Notes: generated by a model from the sequence alone, not told the origin. A stretch of 64,000 nt of DNA from Marimonas lutisalis (GCF_005434965.1 NZ_SKCI01000002.1:492001-556000); one strand, 5' to 3'. Shown: positions 35,273 to 44,469, numbered from the stretch's first letter. Translations and numbers: made by a program.

Positions 35273-35295
35273 TGTCAATGTCACTGTTATTGACA
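35273..35295 (-). promoter_or_regulatory. candidate TetR operator/promoter
   Basis: A perfect 7-bp inverted repeat TGTCAAT-N9-ATTGACA. On the minus strand it contains TTGACA as a -35 hexamer, and TTATCA lies 15 bases further on as a -10. It sits 29 bases before the TetR start, which is suited to autoregulation. The surrounding 35245-35330 is unusually AT-rich for this window. Confidence 0.5.
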
Positions 35296-35444
35296 ATGTT
35301 AGTAACAATGTTTACTTAAGCCTTGTTGCCAGTGTCCATTGTCCCAAAACCGACCAGACCCGGCGACAGTGTCTCGGGCGGCCGGTGGACCCAACAGTCC
35401 CCCAGCGGCCGCCGGTCCGCCCGGGCACGCGAAGCTGCGCCAGG

Positions 35445-36503
35445 TCAGCTGGACGCAGGCGCAGATGTCATTTCGGTGAGAACCTGGATTTCCTGTGCAT
35501 CGGCGCGTTCGAGGCGAAAGCGTCGGCGGCGATAGGCCAGTTTTTCGAGACGGATCAGGCGGCCGCGCCCGGGCGCGATGTCGAGGATGTAGGCGAGGCC
35601 GAGATCGGGGTGATAGTCCGCGTGCCCGCCGATGCCTTCGTAATCGTTGATCAGGTCGCCGGCGCCGTAGAAAATGATCCGGTCGCGATAGGTCTCGATC
35701 GCTTTCGGATGATGCGAGGAATGACCGAACACGATATCGGCCCCGACTTCGTCGATCAGGGCATGGGCCAGGGCGCGCTGCCCGGCGGGGATGTCGAAGC
35801 CCCAGTTGCCGCCCCAGTGAAGCGAGATCAGCAGAAGATCGCCGGGCTGGCGGATCGGGCCGATTTGCGCGCGGACTTGGGCCAGGGTGTCTTCGGGCGC
35901 GTCGGCGAGGCGATTGACGCCCGGCCAGGTTTCCGTTGCGGCCCAGTGGCGGGGCACGCCGCTGGTGCCGGCGCCGAAGGCGAGGATCAGCAGGCGCCCG
36001 CCACCAGGCAGGGGCAGGATGGCCGGAAGGGCCGCCGCGTGCGCGTCGCGGCCCGCGCCCACAGTGGCGATGCCGGCGCCGGCGAGAGTGTCGAGCGTAT
36101 CGGTGAGACCGGCGGTACCCCAGTCAAGCACATGGTTGTTGGCCAGGATACAGGCGTCGATGCGTGCGGCGGTGAGCACGTCGATATTGGCCGGGTGCAT
36201 GCGGTAGTTGATACCCTTGGGTTCGGGCGTGCCCTGGGCGGTGATCGCGGTTTCGAGGTTGACGATGCGCAGATCGATATCGCGCGCGTCGAGATCGGCA
36301 AGCAGATCGCCCCAGACATAAGGCGGAGCGACGCCGCGCGGCAGATCGCCCGAGCGGCGTTCAGCCAGCGTGACGTAGCCAGTGGCGGACGTCATGTAGC
36401 CCTCAAAGAGGCGGGGATCGCCGGGATGGGCCAGGATCTGGTCCACCCCGCGGCCCAGCATCACGTCGCCGGCGAGCATCAGGCGGTGGGCGCGTGCGGT
36501 CAT
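35445..36503 (-). CDS. CapA family metallophosphatase-like protein
   Basis: A 352-residue member of the CapA/PgsA family (calcineurin-like fold), related to poly-gamma-glutamate synthesis and capsule proteins. Motifs are MLAGDVMLGRGVDQ, NLETAIT, ILANNHVLDWG, SLHWGGNWGF, and VFGHSSHHPKAIE, matching the metal-site histidines and aspartates of the fold. No signal peptide or poly-gamma-glutamate synthetase genes are seen, so a capsule role is doubtful. The ATG overlaps the stop of the upstream hydrolase gene by four bases. Confidence 0.87.
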   Translation of the reverse strand: MTARAHRLMLAGDVMLGRGVDQILAHPGDPRLFEGYMTSATGYVTLAERRSGDLPRGVAPPYVWGDLLADLDARDIDLRIVNLETAITAQGTPEPKGINYRMHPANIDVLTAARIDACILANNHVLDWGTAGLTDTLDTLAGAGIATVGAGRDAHAAALPAILPLPGGGRLLILAFGAGTSGVPRHWAATETWPGVNRLADAPEDTLAQVRAQIGPIRQPGDLLLISLHWGGNWGFDIPAGQRALAHALIDEVGADIVFGHSSHHPKAIETYRDRIIFYGAGDLINDYEGIGGHADYHPDLGLAYILDIAPGRGRLIRLEKLAYRRRRFRLERADAQEIQVLTEMTSAPASS

Positions 36504-37171
36504 GCGGCGGACGCAGGGCAGCCCAGATGGGTGCAGAACCAATCGCTCGAGCGCTCGATGACCTGTTCCAGCGTGCCGGGTTCTTCGAAGAGATGCGTGG
36601 CGCCGGGCACGATTTCGAGTTGCGAGATACAGGTGAGGCGGGCCTGCGCGGCCTTGTTGAGGTCGATCACCACGTAATCGGCGCCGCCCACGACAAGAAG
36701 AACGGGCGCACGCACCCGGGCAAGCGCATCGCCCGCCAGATCAGGGCGCCCCCCGCGCGAGACCACGGCGGAGACGTTATCGGGCATATGCGCGGCCGCG
36801 GTCAGCGCGGCGGCAGCGCCGGTACTGGCGCCGAAGAGGCCGATGTTCAGTTCGCGCAGTCCGGCCTCAGCCTGAACCCAGCGGATCGCGGTTTCGACAC
36901 GACCGCCTAGAAGCGGGATGTCGAAGACATTGGCGCGATCCGCGGCCTCGCCCGGAGTGAGCAGATCGAAAAGCAGCGTGCCCAGGCCCTTCGCATTCAA
37001 GCCGCGGGCAACGAAGCGGTTGCGCGGGCTGAGCCGCGAGGAGCCACTGCCATGGGCGAAGATGACCAGACCGCGCGCGCCATCGGGCAACGACAGGTCG
37101 CCTTCGAGTTCGACCCCTGCACTGACGGGCAGGCGCAGGCTGCGGGTTGTGACGTGTTCCATGGCGTTCAT
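36500..37171 (-). CDS. dienelactone hydrolase-like alpha/beta hydrolase
   Basis: An about 223-residue alpha/beta hydrolase. The oxyanion motif is VIFAHGSGSSR, the nucleophile elbow is LFGASTGAAA (Ser), Asp is in VVGGADYVV, and the catalytic His is in GATHLFEEPG. It belongs to the small dienelactone-hydrolase-like group often encoded beside phosphoribosyltransferases; the substrate is unknown. The start is either ATG 37171 or 37162. It is translationally coupled to capA and divergent from pnp. Confidence 0.82.
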   Translation of the reverse strand: MNAMEHVTTRSLRLPVSAGVELEGDLSLPDGARGLVIFAHGSGSSRLSPRNRFVARGLNAKGLGTLLFDLLTPGEAADRANVFDIPLLGGRVETAIRWVQAEAGLRELNIGLFGASTGAAAALTAAAHMPDNVSAVVSRGGRPDLAGDALARVRAPVLLVVGGADYVVIDLNKAAQARLTCISQLEIVPGATHLFEEPGTLEQVIERSSDWFCTHLGCPASAA

Positions 37172-37370
37172 CTCGCGGGATTTTTCCGTGCGATGCATTG
37201 ACCCCTGTCAACATTCGGCGCGGCGCCACGGGCCTTGCGCGAAAAAACTCTCGCCTTTGCAAACTGGCAAAACTCCTGTATGGCCCCCACATCTGAGACG
37301 TGACGCCTTTGGCCCCCGGGCGCGTGCATGAGGATGAGGGGGCGGCGGCAATGGGGCCGCCATGACAATC

Positions 37371-37401
37371 GGAGGACCCGGGAGCGCCCGGGAGTGCCTC
37401 C
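37371..37401 (+). promoter_or_regulatory. pnp leader hairpin
   Basis: GGAGG and CCCGGG pair with CCCGGG and CCTCC around an AGCG loop, ending just before the AAGGACG ribosome site of pnp. Structured leaders next to pnp are RNase III/PNPase autoregulation sites in enterobacteria, and a similar role here is an inference. Confidence 0.4.
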
Positions 37402-37416
37402 AGACAAGGACGCAAG

Positions 37417-39570
37417 ATGTTCAACATTACGAAGAAGTCGATGGAGTGGGGCGAAGAAACCCTCACTCTGGAAACGGGCAAGGTTGCCCGCCAGGCCGAT
37501 GGGTCTGTTATTGCGACGCTGGGCGAAACCAGTGTCATGGCGAACGTGACATATGCACGTGAGCAGAAACCGGGGCAGGATTTCTTTCCGCTCACGGTTC
37601 ACTACCAGGAAAAATACTATGCCGCGGGCAAGGTGCCCGGCGGGTTCTTCAAGCGCGAGGCGCGCCCGACCGAGAAGGAAACGCTGACCGCGCGCCTGAT
37701 CGACCGGCCGATCCGCCCGCTCTTTGTGCCGGGCTTCAAGAACGAAGTGCTGGTGATGTGCACGGTGCTGAGCCACGACCTGGTCAACGATCCGGACATG
37801 GTGGCGATGATCGCCGCCAGCGCTGCGCTGACCATTTCGGGCGTGCCGTTCATGGGCCCGATCGCGGGTTGCCGCGTTGGTTTCGTCGATGGCGAATACG
37901 TGCTGAACCCCGATGTCGAGGACATGCACGAGCTGCGCCTGAACCCCGAACAGCGCCTGGACCTGGTTGTCGCCGGCACCAAGGACGCCGTGATGATGGT
38001 GGAATCGGAAGCCTATGAGCTGACCGAAGAGGAAATGCTGGGCGCGGTGACCTTTGCGCATGAGCAGATCCAACCGGTGATCGACCTGATCATTTCGCTG
38101 GCCGAGGAAGCCGCGAAAGAGCCGTTCGACTTCCAGCCCCCGGATTACAGCGACCTCTACGAGGCGGTGAAGAAGGCCGGCGAGAAAGAGATGCGCGCGG
38201 CATTTGCCATCACCGACAAACAGCAGCGCACGGCCGCCGTGGCCGCGGCACGCGAAACGATCAAGGCCGCACTGAGTGAGGAACAGCTGGAAGACGCCAA
38301 CCTCGGCTCGGCGATGAAGAGGCTGGAAGCCAGCATCCTGCGCGGTGACGTGGTGAAAGGCGGTAAGCGGATCGACGGACGCAGCACCACCGACGTGCGC
38401 CCGATCATCTGCGAAACCGGCCTTCTGCCGCGGACGCACGGTTCGGCGCTTTTCACCCGGGGCGAGACCCAGGGCCTGGTGGTGACCACGCTGGGCACGG
38501 GCGACGATGAGCAGTTCATCGACGCGCTGCACGGCACGTTCAAATCGAACTTCCTGCTGCACTACAACTTCCCGCCCTATTCGGTTGGCGAAGTCGGCCG
38601 CGTTGGTCCTCCGGGCCGTCGTGAAGTTGGCCATGGCAAGCTGGCCTGGCGCGCGCTGCAGGCGGTTCTGCCGGCACCGACGGATTTCCCCTACACGATC
38701 CGGATCGTCAGCGAGATCACCGAGTCGAACGGCTCGTCCTCGATGGCGTCGGTCTGTGGCGGGTCGCTGTCGATGATGGATGCCGGTGTGCCGCTGAAAT
38801 CGGCCGTGGCCGGTGTGGCAATGGGCCTGATCCTGGAAGAGGATGGCGACTATGCGATCCTGACCGACATCCTGGGTGACGAAGACCACCTGGGCGACAT
38901 GGACTTCAAGGTGGCCGGCACCGAGAATGGTATCACCAGCCTGCAGATGGACATCAAGGTTGCCGGGATCACCCCGGAAATCATGAAGAACGCCCTGGCG
39001 CAGGCCAAGGACGGCCGGATGCACATCCTGGGCGAGATGAACAAGGCGCTTTCGGGCGCTGGCGACTTCTCGATCCACGCGCCGCGCATCGAGACGATGC
39101 AGATCCCGACCGACAAGATCCGCGAAGTGATCGGCTCGGGCGGTAAGGTGATCCGCGAGATCGTCGAGGTGTCGGGCGCCAAGGTCGACATCAACGATGA
39201 CGGTGTCATCAAGATCGCGTCGCCCAACGGTGAAGCCATCCAGAAGGCCTATGACATGATCCATTCGATCGTGGCGGAGCCGGAAGAAGGCCACATCTAC
39301 AAGGGCACGGTCGTGAAGATCGTCGATTTCGGCGCCTTCGTGAACTTCTTCGGCAAGCGAGACGGCCTGGTGCATGTCAGCCAGATCGAGAACCGCCGCC
39401 TGAACCACCCCTCGGACGTTCTGAAGGAAGGCCAGGAAGTGTGGGTCAAGCTCCTGGGCTTTGACGATCGCGGCAAGGTGCGCCTGTCGATGAAGGTTGT
39501 CGACCAGGAGACCGGTGAAGAGCTTCCGCCGGAAGAGAAGAAGAAAAAGAAGCAGGACGACGAAGACTGA
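37417..39570 (+). CDS. pnp: polynucleotide phosphorylase
   Basis: A 3'-to-5' phosphorolytic exoribonuclease of the degradosome. The 717 residues run as follows: first RNase PH domain ([20 protein letters not shown]..., [11 protein letters not shown]), helical linker, second catalytic RNase PH domain ([35 protein letters not shown]), KH domain ([20 protein letters not shown]), S1 domain ([21 protein letters not shown]), and a lysine-rich tail. Length and order are standard. A terminator follows. Confidence 0.98.
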   Translation: MFNITKKSMEWGEETLTLETGKVARQADGSVIATLGETSVMANVTYAREQKPGQDFFPLTVHYQEKYYAAGKVPGGFFKREARPTEKETLTARLIDRPIRPLFVPGFKNEVLVMCTVLSHDLVNDPDMVAMIAASAALTISGVPFMGPIAGCRVGFVDGEYVLNPDVEDMHELRLNPEQRLDLVVAGTKDAVMMVESEAYELTEEEMLGAVTFAHEQIQPVIDLIISLAEEAAKEPFDFQPPDYSDLYEAVKKAGEKEMRAAFAITDKQQRTAAVAAARETIKAALSEEQLEDANLGSAMKRLEASILRGDVVKGGKRIDGRSTTDVRPIICETGLLPRTHGSALFTRGETQGLVVTTLGTGDDEQFIDALHGTFKSNFLLHYNFPPYSVGEVGRVGPPGRREVGHGKLAWRALQAVLPAPTDFPYTIRIVSEITESNGSSSMASVCGGSLSMMDAGVPLKSAVAGVAMGLILEEDGDYAILTDILGDEDHLGDMDFKVAGTENGITSLQMDIKVAGITPEIMKNALAQAKDGRMHILGEMNKALSGAGDFSIHAPRIETMQIPTDKIREVIGSGGKVIREIVEVSGAKVDINDDGVIKIASPNGEAIQKAYDMIHSIVAEPEEGHIYKGTVVKIVDFGAFVNFFGKRDGLVHVSQIENRRLNHPSDVLKEGQEVWVKLLGFDDRGKVRLSMKVVDQETGEELPPEEKKKKKQDDED

Positions 39571-39592
39571 TCCGTCGCTTTGCTGACATAAC

Positions 39593-39623
39593 GGGCCCCG
39601 GTGGAAACGCCGGGGCCTTTTTC
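39593..39623 (+). terminator. pnp terminator
   Basis: GGCCCCG (39594-39600) pairs with CGGGGCC (39611-39617), followed by TTTTTC, 23 bases after the pnp stop. Confidence 0.88.
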
Positions 39624-39742
39624 ATTGCATGGCGGTTACGCACGGTCATGGATGCAGACGCGCGATTATTCCCCCTTATTTTCCCGTCAGGGTAATTTAA
39701 GTCGCTTTTCAGGCGAAAGTTGATGTGCGCGTCAGCGGCTAT

Positions 39743-39784
39743 ATCACTCACGGTTTCGCCGGAATCACTCACGGTTTCGCCGGA
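39743..39784 (+). repeat. tandem duplication of a 21-bp unit
   Basis: ATCACTCACGGTTTCGCCGG plus A occurs twice back to back. It lies in the 385-base gene-free stretch between pnp and lrgA, which also holds a GGGGCC...GGCCCC hairpin near 39842-39875. I see no gene in this stretch. Confidence 0.8.
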
Positions 39785-39954
39785 CCCTGTGGCGAACGGA
39801 AGAGGACCCCCACTCGCGGGGATGCCCCGGTTTCGGGGTGGACAGGGGCCTTGTCGGGATGGGCAGGGCCCCTGTTCGTTTGCCGCCATGACGGTGGCGC
39901 GCGGCGGGCGACCGCAATAAGCTGAGCGCGGGACAGCCGGAGAAGGGCCTGCGC

Positions 39955-40299
39955 ATGCTGAGTTACCTGACATTGATATTCGTCTGCCAGTTGCTGGGAG
40001 AGCTGATAACCGGGGCGCTGGCGATCCCGGTTCCGGGGCCCGTGCTGGGCATGGTTTTGTTGCTGGGTTTCCTGGTGCTGCGGCGGCAGGTGCCCGAGGA
40101 GCTGGACCGCACGGCAACGGGGCTTCTGGGGGCGATGTCGCTTCTCTTTGTGCCGGCGGGGGCGGGGGTGATGATGCATTTCCGCCTGCTGGGCGAGGCG
40201 CTGGTGCCGCTGGGCGTGGCGCTGATCCTCAGCACTGTTCTGACCATTCTGGTGACCGGGCTGATGATGCGGTGGTTGGGCAAGGGGGCGGAAGAATGA
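39955..40299 (+). CDS. lrgA: CidA/LrgA family membrane protein
   Basis: A 114-residue holin-like inner-membrane protein with four hydrophobic helices. Family features are LTLIFVCQLLGELI, IPVPGPVLGMVLLLGFL, and MSLLFVPAGAGVM. Together with LrgB it forms a two-component system; relatives are linked to murein-hydrolase control or to glycolate/pyruvate transport. The stop overlaps the lrgB start (ATGA). Confidence 0.9.
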   Translation: MLSYLTLIFVCQLLGELITGALAIPVPGPVLGMVLLLGFLVLRRQVPEELDRTATGLLGAMSLLFVPAGAGVMMHFRLLGEALVPLGVALILSTVLTILVTGLMMRWLGKGAEE

Positions 40300-41012
40300 G
40301 CAACCTGCAGGAAACCTGGGTCTACCTGAGCGCGTCGCCGCTGTTTCACCTGACGCTTACGCTGGTGGCGTTCCAGGCGGCGCTGAAGCTGTTCGAGAAG
40401 GCCGGGCGCAATCCGTTGCTGAACCCGGTTCTGGGTGCAGTTTTGATCGTCGTGGCGGTGCTTTGGGCGACGGGGACGGACTACGGCACCTATTTCGAGG
40501 GTGCGCAATTCGTGCATTTCCTGCTGGGGCCGGCCACTGTGGCGCTGGCTGTGCCGCTTTATCGCCAGCTGCACCGCGTGCGGCAATCGGCGCTGGCCAT
40601 CGTGGCCAGCCTGCTGACGGGATCGTTCGTGGCGATGATCAGCGCGGTGCTTCTGGTGCGGGTCATGGGTGGGGCTGAGGAGATCATGATTTCCATCGCA
40701 CCGAAATCGGTGACCGCGCCGGTGGCGATGGGGATTGCCGAACAGCTGGGCGGGGTGCCGTCGCTGACGGCGGTTCTGGTGATCGTGACGGGCATTTTCG
40801 GGGCGATGTTCGGGCCGATGATCCTGACGGTGGCCGGGGTGCGCGATTGGAGCGCGCGGGGGCTGGCCATCGGCACGGCGAGCCATGGGATCGGCACCGC
40901 GCGGGCGCTGCAGGTGAACGAAACAGCGGGCGCCTTTGCGGGGCTGGCGATGGGGCTGAATGCGCTGGCCACGGCGATCCTGCTGCCGGTCCTCTGGGCG
41001 TTGTTCTTCTGA
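40296..41012 (+). CDS. lrgB: LrgB family membrane protein
   Basis: A 238-residue polytopic membrane protein and partner of the upstream LrgA. Characteristic segments are FLLGPATVALAVPLYRQ, APKSVTAPVAMGIAEQLGG, VTGIFGAMFGP, and GTASHGIGTARALQ. Plant and bacterial relatives transport glycolate/glycerate or modulate autolysis, and the role here is not known. ATG 40296 overlaps the lrgA stop, which supports a stoichiometric pair. Confidence 0.92.
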   Translation: MSNLQETWVYLSASPLFHLTLTLVAFQAALKLFEKAGRNPLLNPVLGAVLIVVAVLWATGTDYGTYFEGAQFVHFLLGPATVALAVPLYRQLHRVRQSALAIVASLLTGSFVAMISAVLLVRVMGGAEEIMISIAPKSVTAPVAMGIAEQLGGVPSLTAVLVIVTGIFGAMFGPMILTVAGVRDWSARGLAIGTASHGIGTARALQVNETAGAFAGLAMGLNALATAILLPVLWALFF

Positions 41013-41046
41013 AACGAAAACGGGCCGCGCAAGGCGGCCCGTTTCG
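41011..41046 (+). terminator. bidirectional terminator between lrgB and peroxiredoxin
   Basis: AAACGGGCCGC (41018-41028) pairs with GCGGCCCGTTT (41034-41044). A-runs on the left and the TTT on the right allow use from both convergent genes. Confidence 0.8.
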
Positions 41047-41066
41047 TAGATTGCCGGTTTGCGCGG

Positions 41067-41720
41067 TTACGCCGGGTCGGCGGTGGTGCGCAGGTAGGGC
41101 AGCTTGACATCGACATCGCCGAATTTCGCCTTGGCGTCCTCGGTCGAGAGGGTCAGCGCCACGATCACGTCCTGGCCCGGGGTCCAGTTGGCACCGGTGG
41201 CCAGCGGCACGCCATAGGTCTTCTGCAGACCGTCGAGGGCACGCAGCACTTCGGCGAAGTTACGGCCGACCGACATCGGGTAGGTCATGATCAGCTGGAC
41301 CTTCTTGTCGGGCGAGATGATGAAGACCGAGCGCACGCTGGCCGAGTCGGCGGCAGTGCGGCCATCGGGCAGGTAGGCCTCGGCCGGAAGCATGTCGAAC
41401 TGTTTCGATACTTCGAGCGATTCATCGGCGATGATCGGGAAGCCCGCCTTGGCGCCGGCATAGCCCTCGATGTCGGATTTCCATTTCACGTGCTCCTCGG
41501 CGCTGTCGACGCTGAGGCCGATCACCTTGGTGTTACGCTTTTCCCATTCGTCGGCCAGTTGGGCAACGGCGCCGAACTCGGTCGTGCAGACGGGGGTGAA
41601 ATCCTTGGGGTGCGAGAACAGGATCGCCCAGCTATCGCCGATCCAGTCGTGGAAGGTGATCGTGCCCTGATCGGTTTCGGCGGTGAAGTTGGGGACGATA
41701 TCGTTGATGCGAAGGCCCAT
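41067..41720 (-). CDS. 1-Cys peroxiredoxin (Prx6 type)
   Basis: Reduces H2O2 and organic peroxides. The 217-residue protein has the peroxidatic Cys45 in HPKDFTPVCTTE and lacks a second conserved resolving cysteine. The C-terminal dimerisation region (GANWTPGQDVIVALTLSTEDAK) is typical of the Prx6 subfamily. An inverted repeat GAATA-CCA-TATTC (41744-41756) lies about 25 bases upstream of the start. The electron donor is unknown; trxC lies 2.8 kb away. Confidence 0.93.
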   Translation of the reverse strand: MGLRINDIVPNFTAETDQGTITFHDWIGDSWAILFSHPKDFTPVCTTEFGAVAQLADEWEKRNTKVIGLSVDSAEEHVKWKSDIEGYAGAKAGFPIIADESLEVSKQFDMLPAEAYLPDGRTAADSASVRSVFIISPDKKVQLIMTYPMSVGRNFAEVLRALDGLQKTYGVPLATGANWTPGQDVIVALTLSTEDAKAKFGDVDVKLPYLRTTADPA

Positions 41721-41743
41721 GTGACAGGCTCCTTTCCTGTTGC

Positions 41744-41756
41744 GAATACCATATTC
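41744..41756 (-). promoter_or_regulatory. inverted repeat upstream of the peroxiredoxin gene
   Basis: GAATA-CCA-TATTC is an AT-rich palindrome within the promoter region of the peroxiredoxin gene, a candidate operator for a redox or stress regulator. The regulator is unknown. Confidence 0.35.
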
Positions 41757-41885
41757 AAAAACTCAGATATATCGTTCCGCAACGTTTTACACCCCCTCTC
41801 TTGCGGTAGATGGGGTGGAGTGACAGAGTGTCGCGAATCCGGAAATCCGGGTGATTTTACCCGGGACGAGAATGGGAGTGATCAG

Positions 41886-43331
41886 ATGATCGAGAAGCGT
41901 CAGTTCTATATCAATGGCCAGTGGGTGGACCCGATCGAGGGCCGCGATCACCACGTGATCGACCCGTCGACCGAAGAGCCGGTGGCGGTGATTTCGCTGG
42001 GTGGCCAGGCCGATACCGATGCGGCGGTGGCCGCGGCGAAGGCTGCTTTCCCGTCCTGGATGGCGACGCCCAAGGAAGAGCGCATCGCGATGCTGGAAAA
42101 GCTGATCGACATCTACAAGGCGCGGGCCGAGGAGATGGCCGAGGCGATCACGCTGGAAATGGGTGCGCCGATCGACATGGCCAAGACCCAGCAATGGGGC
42201 GCGGGCTTTGGCCACCTGAAAAACTTCGTGCGTGCCGCCAAGGGGTTCGAGTTCATCAAGCCGCTGGGCGATCACGCGCCGAATGACCGGATCATTTACG
42301 AGGCAGTGGGCGTGACCGCGCTGATCACGCCGTGGAACTGGCCGATGAACCAGATCACGCTGAAGGTGGGCGCGGCGGCGGTTGCCGGCTGCACGATGAT
42401 CCTGAAGCCGAGCGAGGAAACCCCACTCGATGCGATGCTGTTTGCCGAGATGATGCACGAGGCGGGTTTCCCGCCGGGCGTGTTCAACCTGGTCAATGGC
42501 GACGGCGTGGGCGTGGGCAGCCAACTGACTGCGCATGCGGATGTGGACATGGTGAGCTTTACCGGCTCGACCCGGGCCGGCATCCTGATTTCGAAATCCG
42601 CGGCCGACACGTTGAAAAAGGTGCATCTGGAGCTGGGCGGCAAAGGCGCCAACGTGATCTTTGACGACGCCGATGAAAAGGCCGTGAAGCGTGGCGTCAT
42701 CCACATGATGAACAACTCGGGCCAGAGCTGTAACGCGCCGAGCCGGATGCTGGTGCAGCGCGGGGTGTATGACCAGGCGGTGGAAACCGCCGCCGAGGTG
42801 GCCCAATCGATCAAGGTGGGCAATGCCCATGAGGAGGGCCGCCATATCGGCCCCGTGGTCAACGAGGTGCAGTGGAACAAGATCCAGGACCTGATCCAGG
42901 CCGGTATCGACGAGGGCGCGAAGCTGATCGCCGGGGGCACCGGGCGGCCCGAGGGCCTGAACAAGGGCTTTTATGTGCGGCCGACGGTGTTTGCCGATGT
43001 GAACAACCAGATGCGCATCGCCCGCGAGGAAATCTTCGGCCCGGTCCTGACGATCATTCCGTTCGACAGCGAGGAAGAGGCGATCGAGATCGCCAATGAC
43101 ACACCTTACGGCCTGACCAACTATGTCCAGACGCAGGATGGTGCGCGGCTCAACCGGATGGCGCGCAGCTTGCGCTCGGGCATGGTGGAAATGAACGGCC
43201 AGCCGCGCGGTGCGGGCTCGCCCTTTGGCGGGATGAAGCAATCGGGCAATGGCCGCGAAGGCGGCGTGTTCGGGATCGAGGATTTCCTCGAGGTGAAGGC
43301 GGTTTCGGGCTGGTCGAACGAGAACGACTGA
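41886..43331 (+). CDS. aldehyde dehydrogenase family protein
   Basis: An NAD(P)+-dependent aldehyde dehydrogenase of 481 residues. The cofactor and active-site motifs are TPWNWPMNQ, FTGSTRAGILISK, LELGGKGANVIF (Glu249) and NNSGQSCNAPSRML (catalytic Cys282), with EEIFGPVLTIIPFD near the end. ATG 41886 (MIEKRQFYINGQWV) follows GGGAGTGATCAG; the much longer open frame upstream is spurious. The substrate is unknown. It is divergent from the peroxiredoxin, which could suggest a stress-related aldehyde, an inference only. Confidence 0.92.
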   Translation: MIEKRQFYINGQWVDPIEGRDHHVIDPSTEEPVAVISLGGQADTDAAVAAAKAAFPSWMATPKEERIAMLEKLIDIYKARAEEMAEAITLEMGAPIDMAKTQQWGAGFGHLKNFVRAAKGFEFIKPLGDHAPNDRIIYEAVGVTALITPWNWPMNQITLKVGAAAVAGCTMILKPSEETPLDAMLFAEMMHEAGFPPGVFNLVNGDGVGVGSQLTAHADVDMVSFTGSTRAGILISKSAADTLKKVHLELGGKGANVIFDDADEKAVKRGVIHMMNNSGQSCNAPSRMLVQRGVYDQAVETAAEVAQSIKVGNAHEEGRHIGPVVNEVQWNKIQDLIQAGIDEGAKLIAGGTGRPEGLNKGFYVRPTVFADVNNQMRIAREEIFGPVLTIIPFDSEEEAIEIANDTPYGLTNYVQTQDGARLNRMARSLRSGMVEMNGQPRGAGSPFGGMKQSGNGREGGVFGIEDFLEVKAVSGWSNEND

Positions 43332-43395
43332 TCCTGCGTAGACTTTGTATGCGATCCGGGGCTATGACGGCCCCGGATTTTCTTTTGGATGAGCG

Positions 43396-44436
43396 ATGCC
43401 TGACGCGCCCGATACCCTGACATTCGTGCCCGAGACGGTGCTGAAGCGTGATGTATTTTCCGAAACCATCACCGGGCACCTGGCCGAGGACCCGGAGCGG
43501 AAGGTGGTGCTGCGCAAGCTGGACGGCGTGCCGTGGTGGGCGCGCCCCATCGCGATGTTCCTGGCGCGCAAGGAAATCCGCGGGTTGCGAGCGGTGCATG
43601 GGATCGAGGGCGTGCCCGAGCTTCTGAAAGTGGACAAGGTGGGGCTGCTGCGCAGCTGGTCCTATGGCACGCCCCTGCAGCTGGCCCGACCGGACAAGGC
43701 CGAGTGGTACCGCGATGCCAAGCGCCTGTTGCGCGAGATGCGCCGACGCGGGGTGACGCATAACGACATCGCCAAGCCGCAGAACTGGCTGAGCACGCCG
43801 GACGGGCGCGCGGCGGTCATCGATTTCCAGTTGGCCAGCGTGCATCGACGGCGCGGCCCGCTTTATCGCGTGATGGCGCGCGAGGATCTGCGCCACCTTT
43901 TGAAACAGAAGCGCAATTTCGCGCCGCATCTTCTGACGGCGTCGGAAAAGCGGGTGCTGGCGCGCAAGTCGCTGCCGACGCGGATCTGGATGGCGACGGG
44001 CAAGCGGGCCTATAATTTCGTCACAAGGCGGTTGATGAACTGGCAGGATGCCGAGGGCACCGAGGACCGGTTGGTGCGTGATGGCGCGGCGGTGCGCAAG
44101 GCGCTGAGCGCCGCCCCGGGGGTGCGGGATGTGGCGCTGTGCACTTATGCGCTGCCCTCGAAGGGCGTGGGGATTTACGCCTTTGCCGAGACCGATCTGG
44201 ACCAGGCGGCGCTGCGCGCGCTGGTGAGCGAGGACCAGGCGGAACTGGTGCAGGGGGTGGCGCATCTGCCCCGCCGCGCCGATGGCAGCCTGCGCGAAGA
44301 TGCGCTGCAACTGGTGGCGACGAACCGGCTTGATGAGCTGGAGATGATGATGCAAGCCGAACCCGACCTGGCCCCGCTGTTGCAGCCGATCATTGCCGGG
44401 CGGCAGAACCTGACCGACCGGATTTTGAAGGGTTGA
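43396..44436 (+). CDS. kinase-like protein fused to an ANL C-terminal-lid-like domain
   Basis: A 346-residue protein. Residues about 35-200 look like a RIO/small serine-threonine kinase: Lys-rich VVLRKLD, RGVTHNDIAKPQNWL (HND at 122-124, Asn130) and AAVIDFQLA (DFQ at 143-145 in place of DFG). Residues about 228-320 resemble the AMP_binding_C lid of acyl-CoA synthetases (APGVRDVALCTYALP, LDQAALRALVSED, VAHLPRRADGSLREDALQ), although no adenylating core is present. The order of domains and the altered HRD and DFG motifs make the activity uncertain. It is monocistronic. Confidence 0.75.
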   Translation: MPDAPDTLTFVPETVLKRDVFSETITGHLAEDPERKVVLRKLDGVPWWARPIAMFLARKEIRGLRAVHGIEGVPELLKVDKVGLLRSWSYGTPLQLARPDKAEWYRDAKRLLREMRRRGVTHNDIAKPQNWLSTPDGRAAVIDFQLASVHRRRGPLYRVMAREDLRHLLKQKRNFAPHLLTASEKRVLARKSLPTRIWMATGKRAYNFVTRRLMNWQDAEGTEDRLVRDGAAVRKALSAAPGVRDVALCTYALPSKGVGIYAFAETDLDQAALRALVSEDQAELVQGVAHLPRRADGSLREDALQLVATNRLDELEMMMQAEPDLAPLLQPIIAGRQNLTDRILKG

Positions 44437-44469
44437 GCCGGCAGGGCCTTCCATTCGGCCTGGCGAAAC

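Noticed and set aside
39743-39784. Possible CRISPR remnant
   Set aside because: Two abutting direct repeats with no spacer, and no cas gene in the window.
42200-43241. Minus-strand frames opposite the aldehyde dehydrogenase
   Set aside because: No ribosome site or recognisable motif; the sense gene has intact Cys282 and Glu249.
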